In this document: in pieces, positions 45,235 to 53,567 of the stretch
How positions within the stretch are numbered: position 1 is the first letter of the stretch
Layout: each line of letters opens with the position of its first letter
DNA from: Fibrobacter sp. UWB15
GTDB lineage: Bacteria > Fibrobacterota > Fibrobacteria > Fibrobacterales > Fibrobacteraceae
Length of the DNA: 64,000 nucleotides
NCBI RefSeq assembly: GCF_900177705.1
Contig: NZ_FXBA01000007.1
Span: 1-64,000 of the forward strand
Direction: 5' to 3'
The notes under the pieces: model-generated
Told to the model about the DNA's origin: nothing
What the model saw: the letters and a program-made list of their open reading frames with translations, nothing else
Database searches by the model: none
Program-made: the position numbers and the translations under genes

Positions 45235-47343
45235 CTATTCTTTATTTTTGACGCAGCGCACAGAGCGTGCCACCGACTTCGACTTCGCAAATTTCTCGAG
45301 GACGGTGTTGCCGCTTGAAATCGAATAGTAGAATGCCGAGCTGTCGCTCACGATAGTGCTTGTCCAGAACTGCGCGCTTGTTCCGAGTCCTTTGAAGCTT
45401 CCGTCGTAGTAACCCGCCGGAATTGCAGTGAACCCATATTCATTTTTAGGATAGGCGATGTCCTTCCACAGGCGGGTTGCTTTCAGCAGGGCGCCGATTT
45501 TCGATGTGTTGTTCACGGCCTTTTCAAGGTTGTCCCAATCGGTTCTTGTAGAAATATGCCAACCTTCGGGGCATATGCCCTGTTCGGTTCCGTTCAAGGT
45601 GGCGGCATTCCAGGTATAGAGTCTGCCGTAAGTGGTGCAGTTGGTATCGGTGCTGTCGTAACAGAGAGATCCGGTTTTCAGAAGGCTCGTGTTGTCGACA
45701 TAGTTCATGTTGTCGGCCATCCAGGTGTCATCGCCGATTTTCGTAGTTCTGTAGACCTTGTTGTCGCGGGTGTCGGTATAGGAGCCGAAATCCGTGAATT
45801 CGATGGGTGTTGCGCCTTCGTCCCTGATGCAACGTACCGAGAGGTATTTGCGTTTGGCGATTTCAGATAGACTCATGCTGGTGCCGTTAGAGAACATGTA
45901 GGCGCTACCTGTAGACGAATCGTTATCGGCGGTCCATAAGCCGGCATAGGAATATGTTTCATATCCGCAGGCGATGTAGTAACCCAAGGGCTGCAGGTTG
46001 AAACCTGTGGCGGGATTGAAATTGTTGATTTCGCGCCATCCTTCTGTGGATGAAAGATCTGCAACCTTTTTGCCAACATTTTCGTAAAGGTGTTGAAATT
46101 CCTGCTTGTTTGGAATATGCCATCCGCTGGGGCAGAGTCCTTGGGGCTTCTCGGGCACTTCTACGGCTTCCATCATGTTTCCGCTGGGAACATCCAAAGC
46201 GGCGTTCCAACGATAGAAGCAGGTGTAGATAGAATCCTTGACGGTATTGCATTTGCTGCCGACACCTTTATCGGCATATCCGCCGTCTGTGACGTAGGTC
46301 AGGTTTTCGGCCATCCATACTTGGTCAACAATTTGCGTGGTCTTGTAGACTTTATTGTCGCGCAGGTCGGTAAGGGTGTTTGCTACGCTATCGTAGACGC
46401 TACCTGCCTTGGGGGCGGGTTTTGCGCCTTCGTCGATGTCGTAGTTCTTGACGCAACGGACATAGTCCTTTTCGTCTTTAAAGGAACCACCCAGTCCTGC
46501 GCCTCCTGCCGAAAAGGTGATTTGCTGGGCGTAGGTATCTGAAAATCTGGGACCGTCTTCTTCGGCAAGCCAGTAACCGCTTTCGGTGTGACCGACAGAA
46601 CCATAACCGACATAGACCCCGGCGTAAGAAATATAGCCGCCGTATACGGCAGAAAATCCGAACGCATCGGTCGCTGTGGAATCTTCGGGCCAAGCATTAT
46701 TCCGCTTTGATTTGAGTGCGGCTCCTATGTTGGTGTACCCTTGCTTTTTGACGTAGTTTACAAGAATATTCCAGTCGTGCACTTGCGGCAAATGCCAGCC
46801 GTCGGGGCAAATACCTTGATAGTTAAATTTATCGGTGCTGTGACAATAGTTGTTGTGAGGGCGTGATAAGTCAACGGCGTCACCCCAGGGGTACAGTTTT
46901 CCGCAGTTGTAACGGGATTCTTCGCTGTTGTCGGTTTTCAGGTCAAGGTTTTGCGCCATCCACGTTTGAATGCCGATTTTTACGGTCTTGTAGACGCTTC
47001 CGTCTCGCATGTCCTTGAGTTCACCGTATTCGATGTCGGGATTCAAAAAGACGTCTTGTGTCGACTTTTGGGGGTCAGTGCCGCTAGAAGACGAGTTGCT
47101 TCCGTTATTGGTGCTGCTGGAACTGTTGGAAGACTCCGAAGACCCGCTTGTGGCAGAGCTTGAAGAATTGTTCGATTTGCCACTGGACGAGGAATCGTCC
47201 TTGTCGCCTGATTTAGAATAGCTCGAAGACGAATCTTGCGAATCGTCGTCATTAGGGCCTGTGGTTCCGTTTTTGGCGCTACAGCCGGCGAGCAAGGCTG
47301 CGCATAAGCACGTGTATAAGAAAGTCTTTCCCTTGATGTTCAT
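45235..47343 (-). CDS. Triple-FISUMP surface lipoprotein
   Basis: 702 residues. The lipobox LLAGC (C21) anchors the protein. Residues 35-95 form a low-complexity Ser/Asn/Asp spacer (runs such as DSSSSYSKSGDKDDSSSS). Three FISUMP units follow, at about 105-305, 320-510 and 520-702. Each opens with a Y-x-T-x-K/Q-I-G/V-x-Q/D-x-W-M-A-x-N/D-x pattern (TVKIGIQTWMAQNL, TTQIVDQVWMAENL, TTKIGDDTWMADNM), has G-x-CP-x-GWH in the middle, and ends in a VRCV/I-K/R motif. The family is expanded in Fibrobacter; its function is unknown. The long flexible stalk and surface anchor suggest a cell-surface binding or display role. Confidence 0.85.
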   Translation of the reverse strand: MNIKGKTFLYTCLCAALLAGCSAKNGTTGPNDDDSQDSSSSYSKSGDKDDSSSSGKSNNSSSSATSGSSESSNSSSSTNNGSNSSSSGTDPQKSTQDVFLNPDIEYGELKDMRDGSVYKTVKIGIQTWMAQNLDLKTDNSEESRYNCGKLYPWGDAVDLSRPHNNYCHSTDKFNYQGICPDGWHLPQVHDWNILVNYVKKQGYTNIGAALKSKRNNAWPEDSTATDAFGFSAVYGGYISYAGVYVGYGSVGHTESGYWLAEEDGPRFSDTYAQQITFSAGGAGLGGSFKDEKDYVRCVKNYDIDEGAKPAPKAGSVYDSVANTLTDLRDNKVYKTTQIVDQVWMAENLTYVTDGGYADKGVGSKCNTVKDSIYTCFYRWNAALDVPSGNMMEAVEVPEKPQGLCPSGWHIPNKQEFQHLYENVGKKVADLSSTEGWREINNFNPATGFNLQPLGYYIACGYETYSYAGLWTADNDSSTGSAYMFSNGTSMSLSEIAKRKYLSVRCIRDEGATPIEFTDFGSYTDTRDNKVYRTTKIGDDTWMADNMNYVDNTSLLKTGSLCYDSTDTNCTTYGRLYTWNAATLNGTEQGICPEGWHISTRTDWDNLEKAVNNTSKIGALLKATRLWKDIAYPKNEYGFTAIPAGYYDGSFKGLGTSAQFWTSTIVSDSSAFYYSISSGNTVLEKFAKSKSVARSVRCVKNKE

Positions 47344-47378
47344 AGAGCCCCCATTAAAGTGTATTGTAAAACTTAGTA

Positions 47379-49601
47379 TTATTTTCCTCGACGCATGGAA
47401 CTAAACTGCACTGGAGAGCTGTTTCGCTTCTCATTTCCTCGCTGATTGTCGCGGTTGTTCGGCTTGTTGGTGCGGAAATCGCGACCCTTGTTTGAACCGA
47501 AATCGCGACGGTCGTCGTTAAATTTGCGGTCGCTGTGGAAACTCTTGCGCCCTTCGCGGTTGTTGCCGCGGTTTTCACGAGAATTGCCGCCGTTGTTTCC
47601 GCTGTTGCCAAACTGGGCTGCGCGGCGTTCCTTGCGAGCGGAGTTTTCCCAGCGGCCCTTGTCGCCGGATTTCTGCGGCACAATAGTGACGGCACGCTGT
47701 TCGCGCTTCTGCTGTTCGCGCTCGCGGTATTCGGCGTTTTCTTCGCGTTCCTTGCTGGGGTAGAATTCCTTGCCTTCGGCTTTCGCGCTGCGGCTCAGCA
47801 ATAGGCGGCCAATCTTGCCGAGTTTCAGGCGCTCGAGTGTGGCGCGAATCTGCGGGCGGTTTTCGGGAATGTACCAGAAGAAGAACTGGCGCTGGCTCCG
47901 CTTCTGTTCCGGCGTTTTCGCCACGTAAAGCGGCTTTCCATCCGGCGTCATTTCGCTGTAGAACATCTCGGTCGCAATCGTCATCGGTGTCGGCGTAAAG
48001 TCCTGCACCTGTTCCAGCTGGAAACCGAGCTGCTTTGTCTCGAGTGCAAGTTCCGCCATGTCGGCTTCGGTACATCCGGGGTGGCTACTGATAAAGTAAG
48101 GAATAATCTGCTGGCGCTTTCCGATGCGCTTGCATTCGTCGTCAAAGAATTCTTTGAACTTATGGAACAAGGTAAAGCTTGGCTTGCGCATCAACTTGAG
48201 CACGGCATCGCTGGTATGTTCCGGGGCCACCTTCAGGCGCCCGCTCACATGATAGTCAATCAGTTCGCGGGCGTATTCCTCGTGGTCGCGAATCAGTTCC
48301 TTGTCGTCGGTTTCTTGCAGCAGCATGTCGTAACGCACGCCGCTCCCGATAAACAGGTGCTTTACCTTCGGGTGGTTGCGCACTTCGCGATAAAGTTCCA
48401 GGAGCTCGTGGTGATGCGTGTCCATGTTGTCGCAGACTTTTGGAGTCAGGCAACTGGGGCGTGCGCACTTTTGGCAACGGCTCGGGTCCTTGCCGCGCAT
48501 GTTGTACATATTGGCGCTCGGACCGCCCAAATCGGTGATGGTGCCGGCGAATCCGTCCATCTTCGTAATCAAATCGACTTCGCGCAGAATGCTTTCGCGG
48601 CTACGGCTCGCAATAAACTTGCCCTGGTGTGCGTTGATGGCGCAAAAACTGCAACCGCCAAAACAGCCGCGGTGCGTGTTGATACTGAACTTGATCATGT
48701 CGAACGCAGGCACGTTGCCGCGTTTCTTGTAACGCGGGTGCGGTTCGCGGGCGTAGGGGTATTCAAAGCTCTCGTCGAGTTCGCCGTATTCCAGCGGCGG
48801 GTACGCGGGGTTAATCACCACGGTCTGTTCCGCGACATCCTGCAGAATGCGGCGCTGGAACCACTTGTTGCATTCAATGTCCACCTTGCGGCAGTTGTCA
48901 ATCTGATTGCGCTTATTGGCAAGGCAATCTTCGTAGCTTGCGAGGCGCAAGTCTTCCCACTGCTTGGTCGTAGGGATTTGCCCCTTGGGCGCAAGGTAGG
49001 CCGTCTGCGGAATCGAATGCAGGCTTGAAAACGGCACGCCCTTCTTCAAGAGTCGCACGATTTCCTTGAGCGGCTTTTCGCCCATGCCGTACACGAGAAT
49101 GTCGGCTTGCGTGTCGAAAAGAATGCTCGGCTTGAGTCTGTCGCTCCAGTAGTCGTAATGCGTTACGCGGCGCAGGCTCGATTCAAGTCCGCCAATCAGC
49201 AGCGGAACGTCGGGGTAGAGTTTCTTTAAAATCTTTGCGTACGTGTAAGTCGCGTAATCCGGGCGGAACCCAGCCTTGTTGCCGGGCGTAAAGGCGTCAT
49301 CGCTGCGGAGGCGTTTTGCCGCGGTGTAGTGGTTCACCATGCTGTCCATGCCGCTAGAAATTGCGAAGAACATTCGCGGCTTGCCAAGTTTCTTGAAGTC
49401 GCGCAAGTCATCGCGCCAGTTCGGCTGCGGGAGTATTGCCACGCGCAAGCCTTCGTGCTCGAAAAGGCGACCGACCACGGCATGCCCAAAACAGGGGTGG
49501 TCCACGTAGGCGTCCGCGCTAATGATAATCACATCGACATAGTCCCAGCCGAGTTCCTCTAGGTCTTCTTTGCAGATGGGTAAAAAGCGCGGATCGTACA
49601 T
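47379..49601 (-). CDS. ygiQ: YgiQ-family radical SAM protein
   Basis: 740 residues from ATG 49601 (MYDPRFLPICKEDLEELGWD), which matches the usual YgiQ start. The frame upstream of it is repeat DNA. The N-domain has VIIISADAYVDHPCFG and LIGGLESSLRRVTHYDYWSD. The radical SAM [4Fe-4S] motif CxxxCxxC is in RGCFGGCSFCAI, and a second Cys cluster (CQKCARPSC) follows. The last 80 residues are a low-complexity Arg/Asn/Gly tail (for example NSRENRGNNREGRKS) that is longer than usual and could bind RNA. The function of YgiQ is not established; an RNA-modification role is plausible. It stands alone. Confidence 0.88.
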   Translation of the reverse strand: MYDPRFLPICKEDLEELGWDYVDVIIISADAYVDHPCFGHAVVGRLFEHEGLRVAILPQPNWRDDLRDFKKLGKPRMFFAISSGMDSMVNHYTAAKRLRSDDAFTPGNKAGFRPDYATYTYAKILKKLYPDVPLLIGGLESSLRRVTHYDYWSDRLKPSILFDTQADILVYGMGEKPLKEIVRLLKKGVPFSSLHSIPQTAYLAPKGQIPTTKQWEDLRLASYEDCLANKRNQIDNCRKVDIECNKWFQRRILQDVAEQTVVINPAYPPLEYGELDESFEYPYAREPHPRYKKRGNVPAFDMIKFSINTHRGCFGGCSFCAINAHQGKFIASRSRESILREVDLITKMDGFAGTITDLGGPSANMYNMRGKDPSRCQKCARPSCLTPKVCDNMDTHHHELLELYREVRNHPKVKHLFIGSGVRYDMLLQETDDKELIRDHEEYARELIDYHVSGRLKVAPEHTSDAVLKLMRKPSFTLFHKFKEFFDDECKRIGKRQQIIPYFISSHPGCTEADMAELALETKQLGFQLEQVQDFTPTPMTIATEMFYSEMTPDGKPLYVAKTPEQKRSQRQFFFWYIPENRPQIRATLERLKLGKIGRLLLSRSAKAEGKEFYPSKEREENAEYREREQQKREQRAVTIVPQKSGDKGRWENSARKERRAAQFGNSGNNGGNSRENRGNNREGRKSFHSDRKFNDDRRDFGSNKGRDFRTNKPNNRDNQRGNEKRNSSPVQFSSMRRGK

Positions 49602-49629
49602 AATGTGAAAGATAGTAAATAGTAGGCAG

Positions 49630-49702
49630 TAGACAGTAGGAAGTGACACGAATGTGTCATCCTGAGTGGAGAACCGTAAGGTTCGAAATCGAAGGATCTC
49701 CA
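49630..49702. repeat. Dispersed repeats between ygiQ and aminotransferase
   Basis: TAGACAGTAGGAAG (49630-49643) is identical to the unit repeated between znuB and znuC. It is followed by GTGTCATCCTGAGTGGAG and later CGAAGGATCTCC, the two ends of a widespread TCATCCTGAG...CGAAGGATCT intergenic repeat. Confidence 0.65.
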
Positions 49703-49736
49703 TTAATATTTTCGGAACATTGCTACATTTATTCCC

Positions 49737-50900
49737 ATGAAGCCTTTAAGTAATCGTACGGAACATTTTACGGAATCGGTCATTCGTCACATGACGCGCA
49801 TCGCGAACGCTTGCGGTGCAATCAACTTGTCGCAGGGTTTCCCGGATTTTGACCCGCCCAAGGCCTTGCAAGACCGCCTGGCCGAAGTCGCCCACACGGG
49901 CCCGCACCAGTACGCGATTACGATTGGTGCGCAGAATTTCCGCGAAGCGCTTTCTAAAAAGCAGGAACATTTCAGCGGATTGCGTTACGACCCGCAAACC
50001 GAAATGGTCATCACTTGCGGCAGTACCGAAGCCATGATGATCACGATGATGTCGGTCTGCAATCCAGGCGACAAGGTGGTCATCTTCTCGCCGTTCTACG
50101 AAAACTACACTGCCGATACGATTCTGAGTGGAGCGACTCCGATTTATGTTCCGCTCAATCCGCACGATTTTACCTTCGATGCAAATGTCCTCGAAGATGC
50201 CATGAAGCTGCCGGGCGTGAAGGCGCTCGTACTTTGCAATCCGTCGAACCCGAGCGGAAAAGTCTTTACCCGCAAAGAGCTGCAGATTATCGCCGACCTC
50301 GCCATCAAATATGATTTGTATGTAATCACCGACGAAGTCTACGAACACATCGTGTTTGCACCGCACCGTCATACTTATATTGCGACGCTTCCGGGCATGC
50401 GCGAACGCACCATTGAATGTTCCAGCCTTTCCAAGAGCTATTCCATTACGGGCTGGCGCCTGGGCTACGTGCTCGCTGCCGAACCCATCATGAACTGCAT
50501 CAAGAAAATTCACGACTTTACGGTGGTGGGAGCCGCTTCGCCGCTGCAAGAAACCGCGCTCACCGCGCTCAACTTTGGCGACGATTACTACCAGGAATTG
50601 CAGGCGCATTACACGCACATGAAAGAAATTTTCACTGGCGGCCTGCGCGATCTTGGTTTCAAGTTCACCGAGCCGCAGGGCACGTACTTCGTGATGATGG
50701 ATATCAGCGAATTCGGCTACAAGTCCGATGACCAGTTCTGTATCGACCTCGCGCAAAAGGTGGGCGTTGCCGCAGTACCTGGCTCCAGTTTCTTCCGCGA
50801 ACCGGTGAATCACCTGATTCGCTTCCATTTCGCCAAGAAAGATGAAACTCTAATCGAAGCATTGAGTCGCCTGGAAAGTCTTCGTAAGAAACTTCTATAA
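49737..50900 (+). CDS. PLP-dependent class I/II aminotransferase
   Basis: 387 residues. Fold-type I features are INLSQGFPDFDPP (substrate loop), YAITIGAQNFREAL, VLCNPSNPSGKVF, ITDEVYEHIVF with the cofactor Asp, and the PLP lysine in SSLSKSYSITGWRLGY. The sequence is closest in appearance to the YbdL/kynurenine-type (methionine or aromatic) aminotransferases, but aspartate and other substrates are possible. It is cytoplasmic and stands alone. The start ATG 49737 agrees with the family N-terminus. Confidence 0.88.
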   Translation: MKPLSNRTEHFTESVIRHMTRIANACGAINLSQGFPDFDPPKALQDRLAEVAHTGPHQYAITIGAQNFREALSKKQEHFSGLRYDPQTEMVITCGSTEAMMITMMSVCNPGDKVVIFSPFYENYTADTILSGATPIYVPLNPHDFTFDANVLEDAMKLPGVKALVLCNPSNPSGKVFTRKELQIIADLAIKYDLYVITDEVYEHIVFAPHRHTYIATLPGMRERTIECSSLSKSYSITGWRLGYVLAAEPIMNCIKKIHDFTVVGAASPLQETALTALNFGDDYYQELQAHYTHMKEIFTGGLRDLGFKFTEPQGTYFVMMDISEFGYKSDDQFCIDLAQKVGVAAVPGSSFFREPVNHLIRFHFAKKDETLIEALSRLESLRKKLL

Positions 50901-50968
50901 GTCGGTTTCCGGTTATTCTAGCTTTCTTTTATGTCGTTGCGGCTTGCCAAAGTTCATGCGAAAAATGG

Positions 50969-51748
50969 CTATGAAAAGTTCGCCTTGATACAGGTTTGCA
51001 CCTGCTTAAGATTAAGTGGTGAGTCGGCAGTTTCAAAAGTCGCAATGAAATTGCGACCAAGAACATAGCCGTTTTCGTTGTAGCGTAAAATTTTCTGAAT
51101 GGCGACATCTGCGTAATCGTGATCACTCATCATGCCGAAATGTTCCCAAATGATTTCTGTGCGTGAACGCCTATCGAGGCAGGTGAAGTCTGGATAAAGT
51201 GTTCCCCATCCCCTGATGCCTGTAGGGTACTCGTAGCGGAAGGGAATTCCGGCGCGACTGAGCGCGTCCGCGATGATGACTTCGGATTTTGAACGGACGC
51301 GCACGCCCGTGCTCGTGTAGAATTCGGGAGCATTGATTTCGAAAGGTTTTCCTGTATAGGGAAAATGCTGCCAGCTCGCAACGAAATCATCGTCGGTCTC
51401 ACGCACGGGCGTCACCAGGGCGCGCCGGCCGGGATGCAACTTTGTGAATGTCTCGTCAACTACATTTGGACGGTATGCCGCGAGAAATGCATCGATGATG
51501 GCTAGTTGCTTCTTGATAGTTTTCGATGCCGCCTTATTGTAGTCGCGCTGGGCGATTGTTCGCGCCTTGCGAATATCTTTACGTGGAATAAATGTTCCGT
51601 TATGGTCTCCCTTTTCATTTATGATGTAATATTGAAAGCTGTTTTTTCTGGTAAGAACCCGCAGGCTTTCCTTTGTATGTTTTGCAGTACATTTTATTGT
51701 CCCGAGAAGCGATTTTAAATAGTCCCGTTCCGCTACAATTTCTGCCAT
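50969..51748 (-). CDS. Protein with PD-(D/E)XK-like nuclease region
   Basis: 259 residues. Residues 1-110 are helical and basic (DYLKSLLGTIK ... IRKARTIAQRDYNKAASKTIKK). The second half reads VRSKSEVIIADALSRAGIPF, LYPDFTCLDRRSRTEIIWEH, with the order E...PDF...ExxWEH. This matches the E-x(n)-D-x(n)-ExK-type core of PD-(D/E)XK nucleases, with IIWEH at the ExK position. I do not recognise a named family. It stands alone, and the 494 bp upstream carry an unusual inverted-repeat array. Confidence 0.65.
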   Translation of the reverse strand: MAEIVAERDYLKSLLGTIKCTAKHTKESLRVLTRKNSFQYYIINEKGDHNGTFIPRKDIRKARTIAQRDYNKAASKTIKKQLAIIDAFLAAYRPNVVDETFTKLHPGRRALVTPVRETDDDFVASWQHFPYTGKPFEINAPEFYTSTGVRVRSKSEVIIADALSRAGIPFRYEYPTGIRGWGTLYPDFTCLDRRSRTEIIWEHFGMMSDHDYADVAIQKILRYNENGYVLGRNFIATFETADSPLNLKQVQTCIKANFS

Positions 51749-52242
51749 GTCAATTTTTTTGTGCTGTATTTTTTTACGGCGTCCATATGATTCTCCTTGG
51801 TAGGGAAAAATACAAACAAAAATGGATCATTTTGCAATCAACTGTTTGCAAAAAAAATGCCGATCACGGTTACGGCATGCCGAACTGCTCTTTAAGTAGG
51901 GTTGTTTTATGATGTCGGCATATGATTTTGATTTTTTTTGTTAATTATATGCCTCTGCTGAAAAAACTCATCATTATCGCGGGCTTTTTTGAAGCTGAAA
52001 AACGGGGGTGATGCATATAAAAATGCTATACAGCGACTTTTTATATGCCTTGATACAGCCTCCTGGTGATGTTTGGAGAGGAACTCACAAGGGAAAGGCA
52101 TATAAAAGTTCCATTTTGCCGAAATTATATGCCGCCTATTCAGTTTGACTAACAAAAAATCAGTTATTTTGTTCTAAATTTCACGCAAAAGGCATATAAA
52201 ACTTCATTTAAATGAAAAATATATGCCAACCTATATGCTAAT
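51749..52242. other. 494-bp gene-free region holding an inverted-repeat array
   Basis: No credible gene is seen here. Open frames on the minus strand lack recognisable protein features and run through the repeats. The region contains AT-rich DNA, the four inverted-repeat units described separately, and extra single ATATGC matches near 52233. Confidence 0.7.
51917..52227. repeat. Four spaced inverted repeats GGCATAT-N23-ATATGCC
   Basis: Units are at 51917-51953, 52012-52049, 52097-52133 and 52191-52227. Each begins (G/T)GCATAT, ends ATATGCC, and spans 37 bp (38 in the second). The starts are 95, 85 and 94 bp apart. Arms often extend to GGCATATAAAA and TTATATGCC. The 23-24 bp inside each unit are not conserved, nor are the 47-58 bp between units, so this is neither a CRISPR array nor a simple tandem repeat. 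Confidence 0.75.
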
Positions 52243-52905
52243 CTATAAATTGCAGGCTGATTCCCGCTTTTCCGCGTCGCGGCGCGAGTAGACGCAGCCG
52301 CAGTAATTCTGTCGGTATAAGTTGTACTCCGCCGAAAGTTGAATGGAGCGCTTGTAGCCGCCCTTCTTCTTGAAGTCGCTGGGCAGGCGCTTGATTCCGT
52401 AAATATCACACTGCTCCTGCACCACCTCGTTCAGCACCTGCGCATTTTTCATCGGGCTGATGGTGAGCGTGGTGGTGAAGTATTCGCAGTTCAGTTCGCG
52501 GGCGAGCCTTGCCGATTCAGCGAGGCGCAGTTCAAAACACTTGCGGCAGCGCGCACCGCCTTCGGGTTCGTTTTCGAGCCCGCGTGCGACATCGTAGAAT
52601 TTTTTCGGGTCGTATTCGCCCTCGATCAGCGTGACCGGATGCTTCGTCTTGAATTCGGCGACGAACCGCTTGATTTCTTCGACGCGGTGGCGGTATTCTT
52701 CGTCGGGCGCGATATTCGGATTGTAGTAGAAAAGCGTAATCTTGAAGTATTGCGACAGGTATTCGATGGTGTAGCTGCTGCACGGCGCACAGCAGGCATG
52801 CAGCAAAAGCGTCGGCACTTCGCCGGTGCGTTCCAGCCTGCGGATAATATAATCCAAGTCGCGCTGGTAATTATGCTTAGGAACGTTGGACTGCAGCGGT
52901 TCCAT
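52243..52905 (-). CDS. queH: Epoxyqueuosine reductase QueH
   Basis: 220 residues. The QueH (DUF208) motifs are all present: LLLHACCAPCSS near residue 35, YYNPNIAPDEEYRHRVEEIK, GARCRKCFELRLAESARLA, TTTLTISPMKN, and a late Cys motif YCGCVYS. The Cys residues bind the iron-sulfur cluster and metal. It catalyses the last step of queuosine synthesis on tRNA (epoxyqueuosine to queuosine) and replaces QueG. It lies 3 bp downstream of a small membrane-protein gene and is probably co-transcribed. Confidence 0.92.
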   Translation of the reverse strand: MEPLQSNVPKHNYQRDLDYIIRRLERTGEVPTLLLHACCAPCSSYTIEYLSQYFKITLFYYNPNIAPDEEYRHRVEEIKRFVAEFKTKHPVTLIEGEYDPKKFYDVARGLENEPEGGARCRKCFELRLAESARLARELNCEYFTTTLTISPMKNAQVLNEVVQEQCDIYGIKRLPSDFKKKGGYKRSIQLSAEYNLYRQNYCGCVYSRRDAEKRESACNL

Positions 52906-52908
52906 AGC

Positions 52909-53301
52909 CTACTCCCAACTTAAGGTGCCGAAAGCCGTAATCCAGTAGCAAATCGTCGTGATCACGGCGAAGGTCCCCATGACCGTGCGTTCCTTGTGGG
53001 CGGTACTAAAGAGAACTGTTGCCGTATAGAACGTCAAGTACAGCGCAAAGAAAAATGCGAGAATCCGCGTCACCATGAATGGGATAATCTCGGGCAGGAC
53101 ATGCCCCGCCGAAAGCAGCACGAAAAGGGCCACGAATTGCATCGTGGTCGGCACGATGAATGCCTTGCGGACCTCGGGCGGAATCACCTTGTAGCGCGCA
53201 TTCATGGCGTAGGCGCCGAGCGGGGCGCCCAAGGCAAGCGCGATATTTAAAGCGACAGAGGGCAAAAAAGCGATAGCCCCGATGATTGTAGCGATAATCA
53301 T
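52909..53301 (-). CDS. Four-helix membrane protein, unknown
   Basis: 130 residues with about four hydrophobic segments: IIATIIGAIAFLPSVALNIA, FIVPTTMQFVALFVLLSA, ILAFFFALYLTFYTATVLF and VMGTFAVITTICYWITAFG. There are no charged motifs that indicate a transporter family. The 3-bp gap to queH implies one transcript, but a role in queuosine precursor uptake is only a guess, since it does not resemble QueT or YhhQ. A hairpin with a minus-strand T-run lies about 60 bp upstream of its start. Confidence 0.7.
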   Translation of the reverse strand: MIIATIIGAIAFLPSVALNIALALGAPLGAYAMNARYKVIPPEVRKAFIVPTTMQFVALFVLLSAGHVLPEIIPFMVTRILAFFFALYLTFYTATVLFSTAHKERTVMGTFAVITTICYWITAFGTLSWE

Positions 53302-53334
53302 TGTTAAAAAAATAGAATTTAAGTGAGGATGGAG

Positions 53335-53353
53335 ATCCCCGCGTTCGCGGGGA
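53335..53353. repeat. Palindromic repeat, second copy
   Basis: ATCCCCGC-GTTC-GCGGGGA, matching the element at 44330-44349. Confidence 0.65.
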
Positions 53354-53360
53354 AGACAAT

Positions 53361-53420
53361 AAAAAAGAGGACGGCCCTGGGTAAAGGAGGTAACCTAGGG
53401 CCGTCAGGGAGTGTTTGGGT
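53361..53420 (-). ncRNA. Candidate RNA with anti-Shine-Dalgarno loop
   Basis: On the minus strand, GACGGCCCT (53405-53397) pairs perfectly with AGGGCCGTC (53378-53370), followed by CTCTTTTTT: an intrinsic terminator. The loop contains ACCTCCTTT, identical to the 3' end of bacterial 16S rRNA that pairs with ribosome-binding sites. A TATTTTATAG-type -10 sequence at about 53430-53422 would start an RNA of about 55-60 nt. No minus-strand gene lies immediately upstream that needs a terminator. It is either a free small RNA or an attenuated leader of the membrane protein-queH unit. Confidence 0.45.
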
Positions 53421-53435
53421 ACCTATAAAATAGAT

Positions 53436-53450
53436 ATTCCAACTTGGAAT
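53436..53450. promoter_or_regulatory. ATTCCAACTTGGAAT palindrome, second copy
   Basis: Perfect 7-1-7 inverted repeat, just upstream (minus-strand sense) of the anti-Shine-Dalgarno hairpin. See the copy at 44167-44181. Confidence 0.5.
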
Positions 53451-53567
53451 AAGCCTAAAAATCGTATAAATTGCGTATACCCGAGTAAACATCCTGTATC
53501 CACCTAAAACAGGGGCAAAATTGGCTTATTTTTTGAATTTTGGACCATTTTTACTATATTCCTCATT

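Noticed and set aside
51907-52155. 82-residue minus-strand frame in the repeat region
   Set aside because: It is composed of the inverted-repeat DNA, lacks a ribosome-binding site, and has no recognisable protein features.
51917-52227. CRISPR array
   Set aside because: Only 7-10 bp arms are conserved, interiors vary, and no cas genes are present in the window.
53361-53420. PreQ1 riboswitch upstream of the queH unit
   Set aside because: The hairpin and flanks do not contain the compact preQ1-I pseudoknot pattern. The adjacent membrane protein does not resemble QueT or YhhQ.
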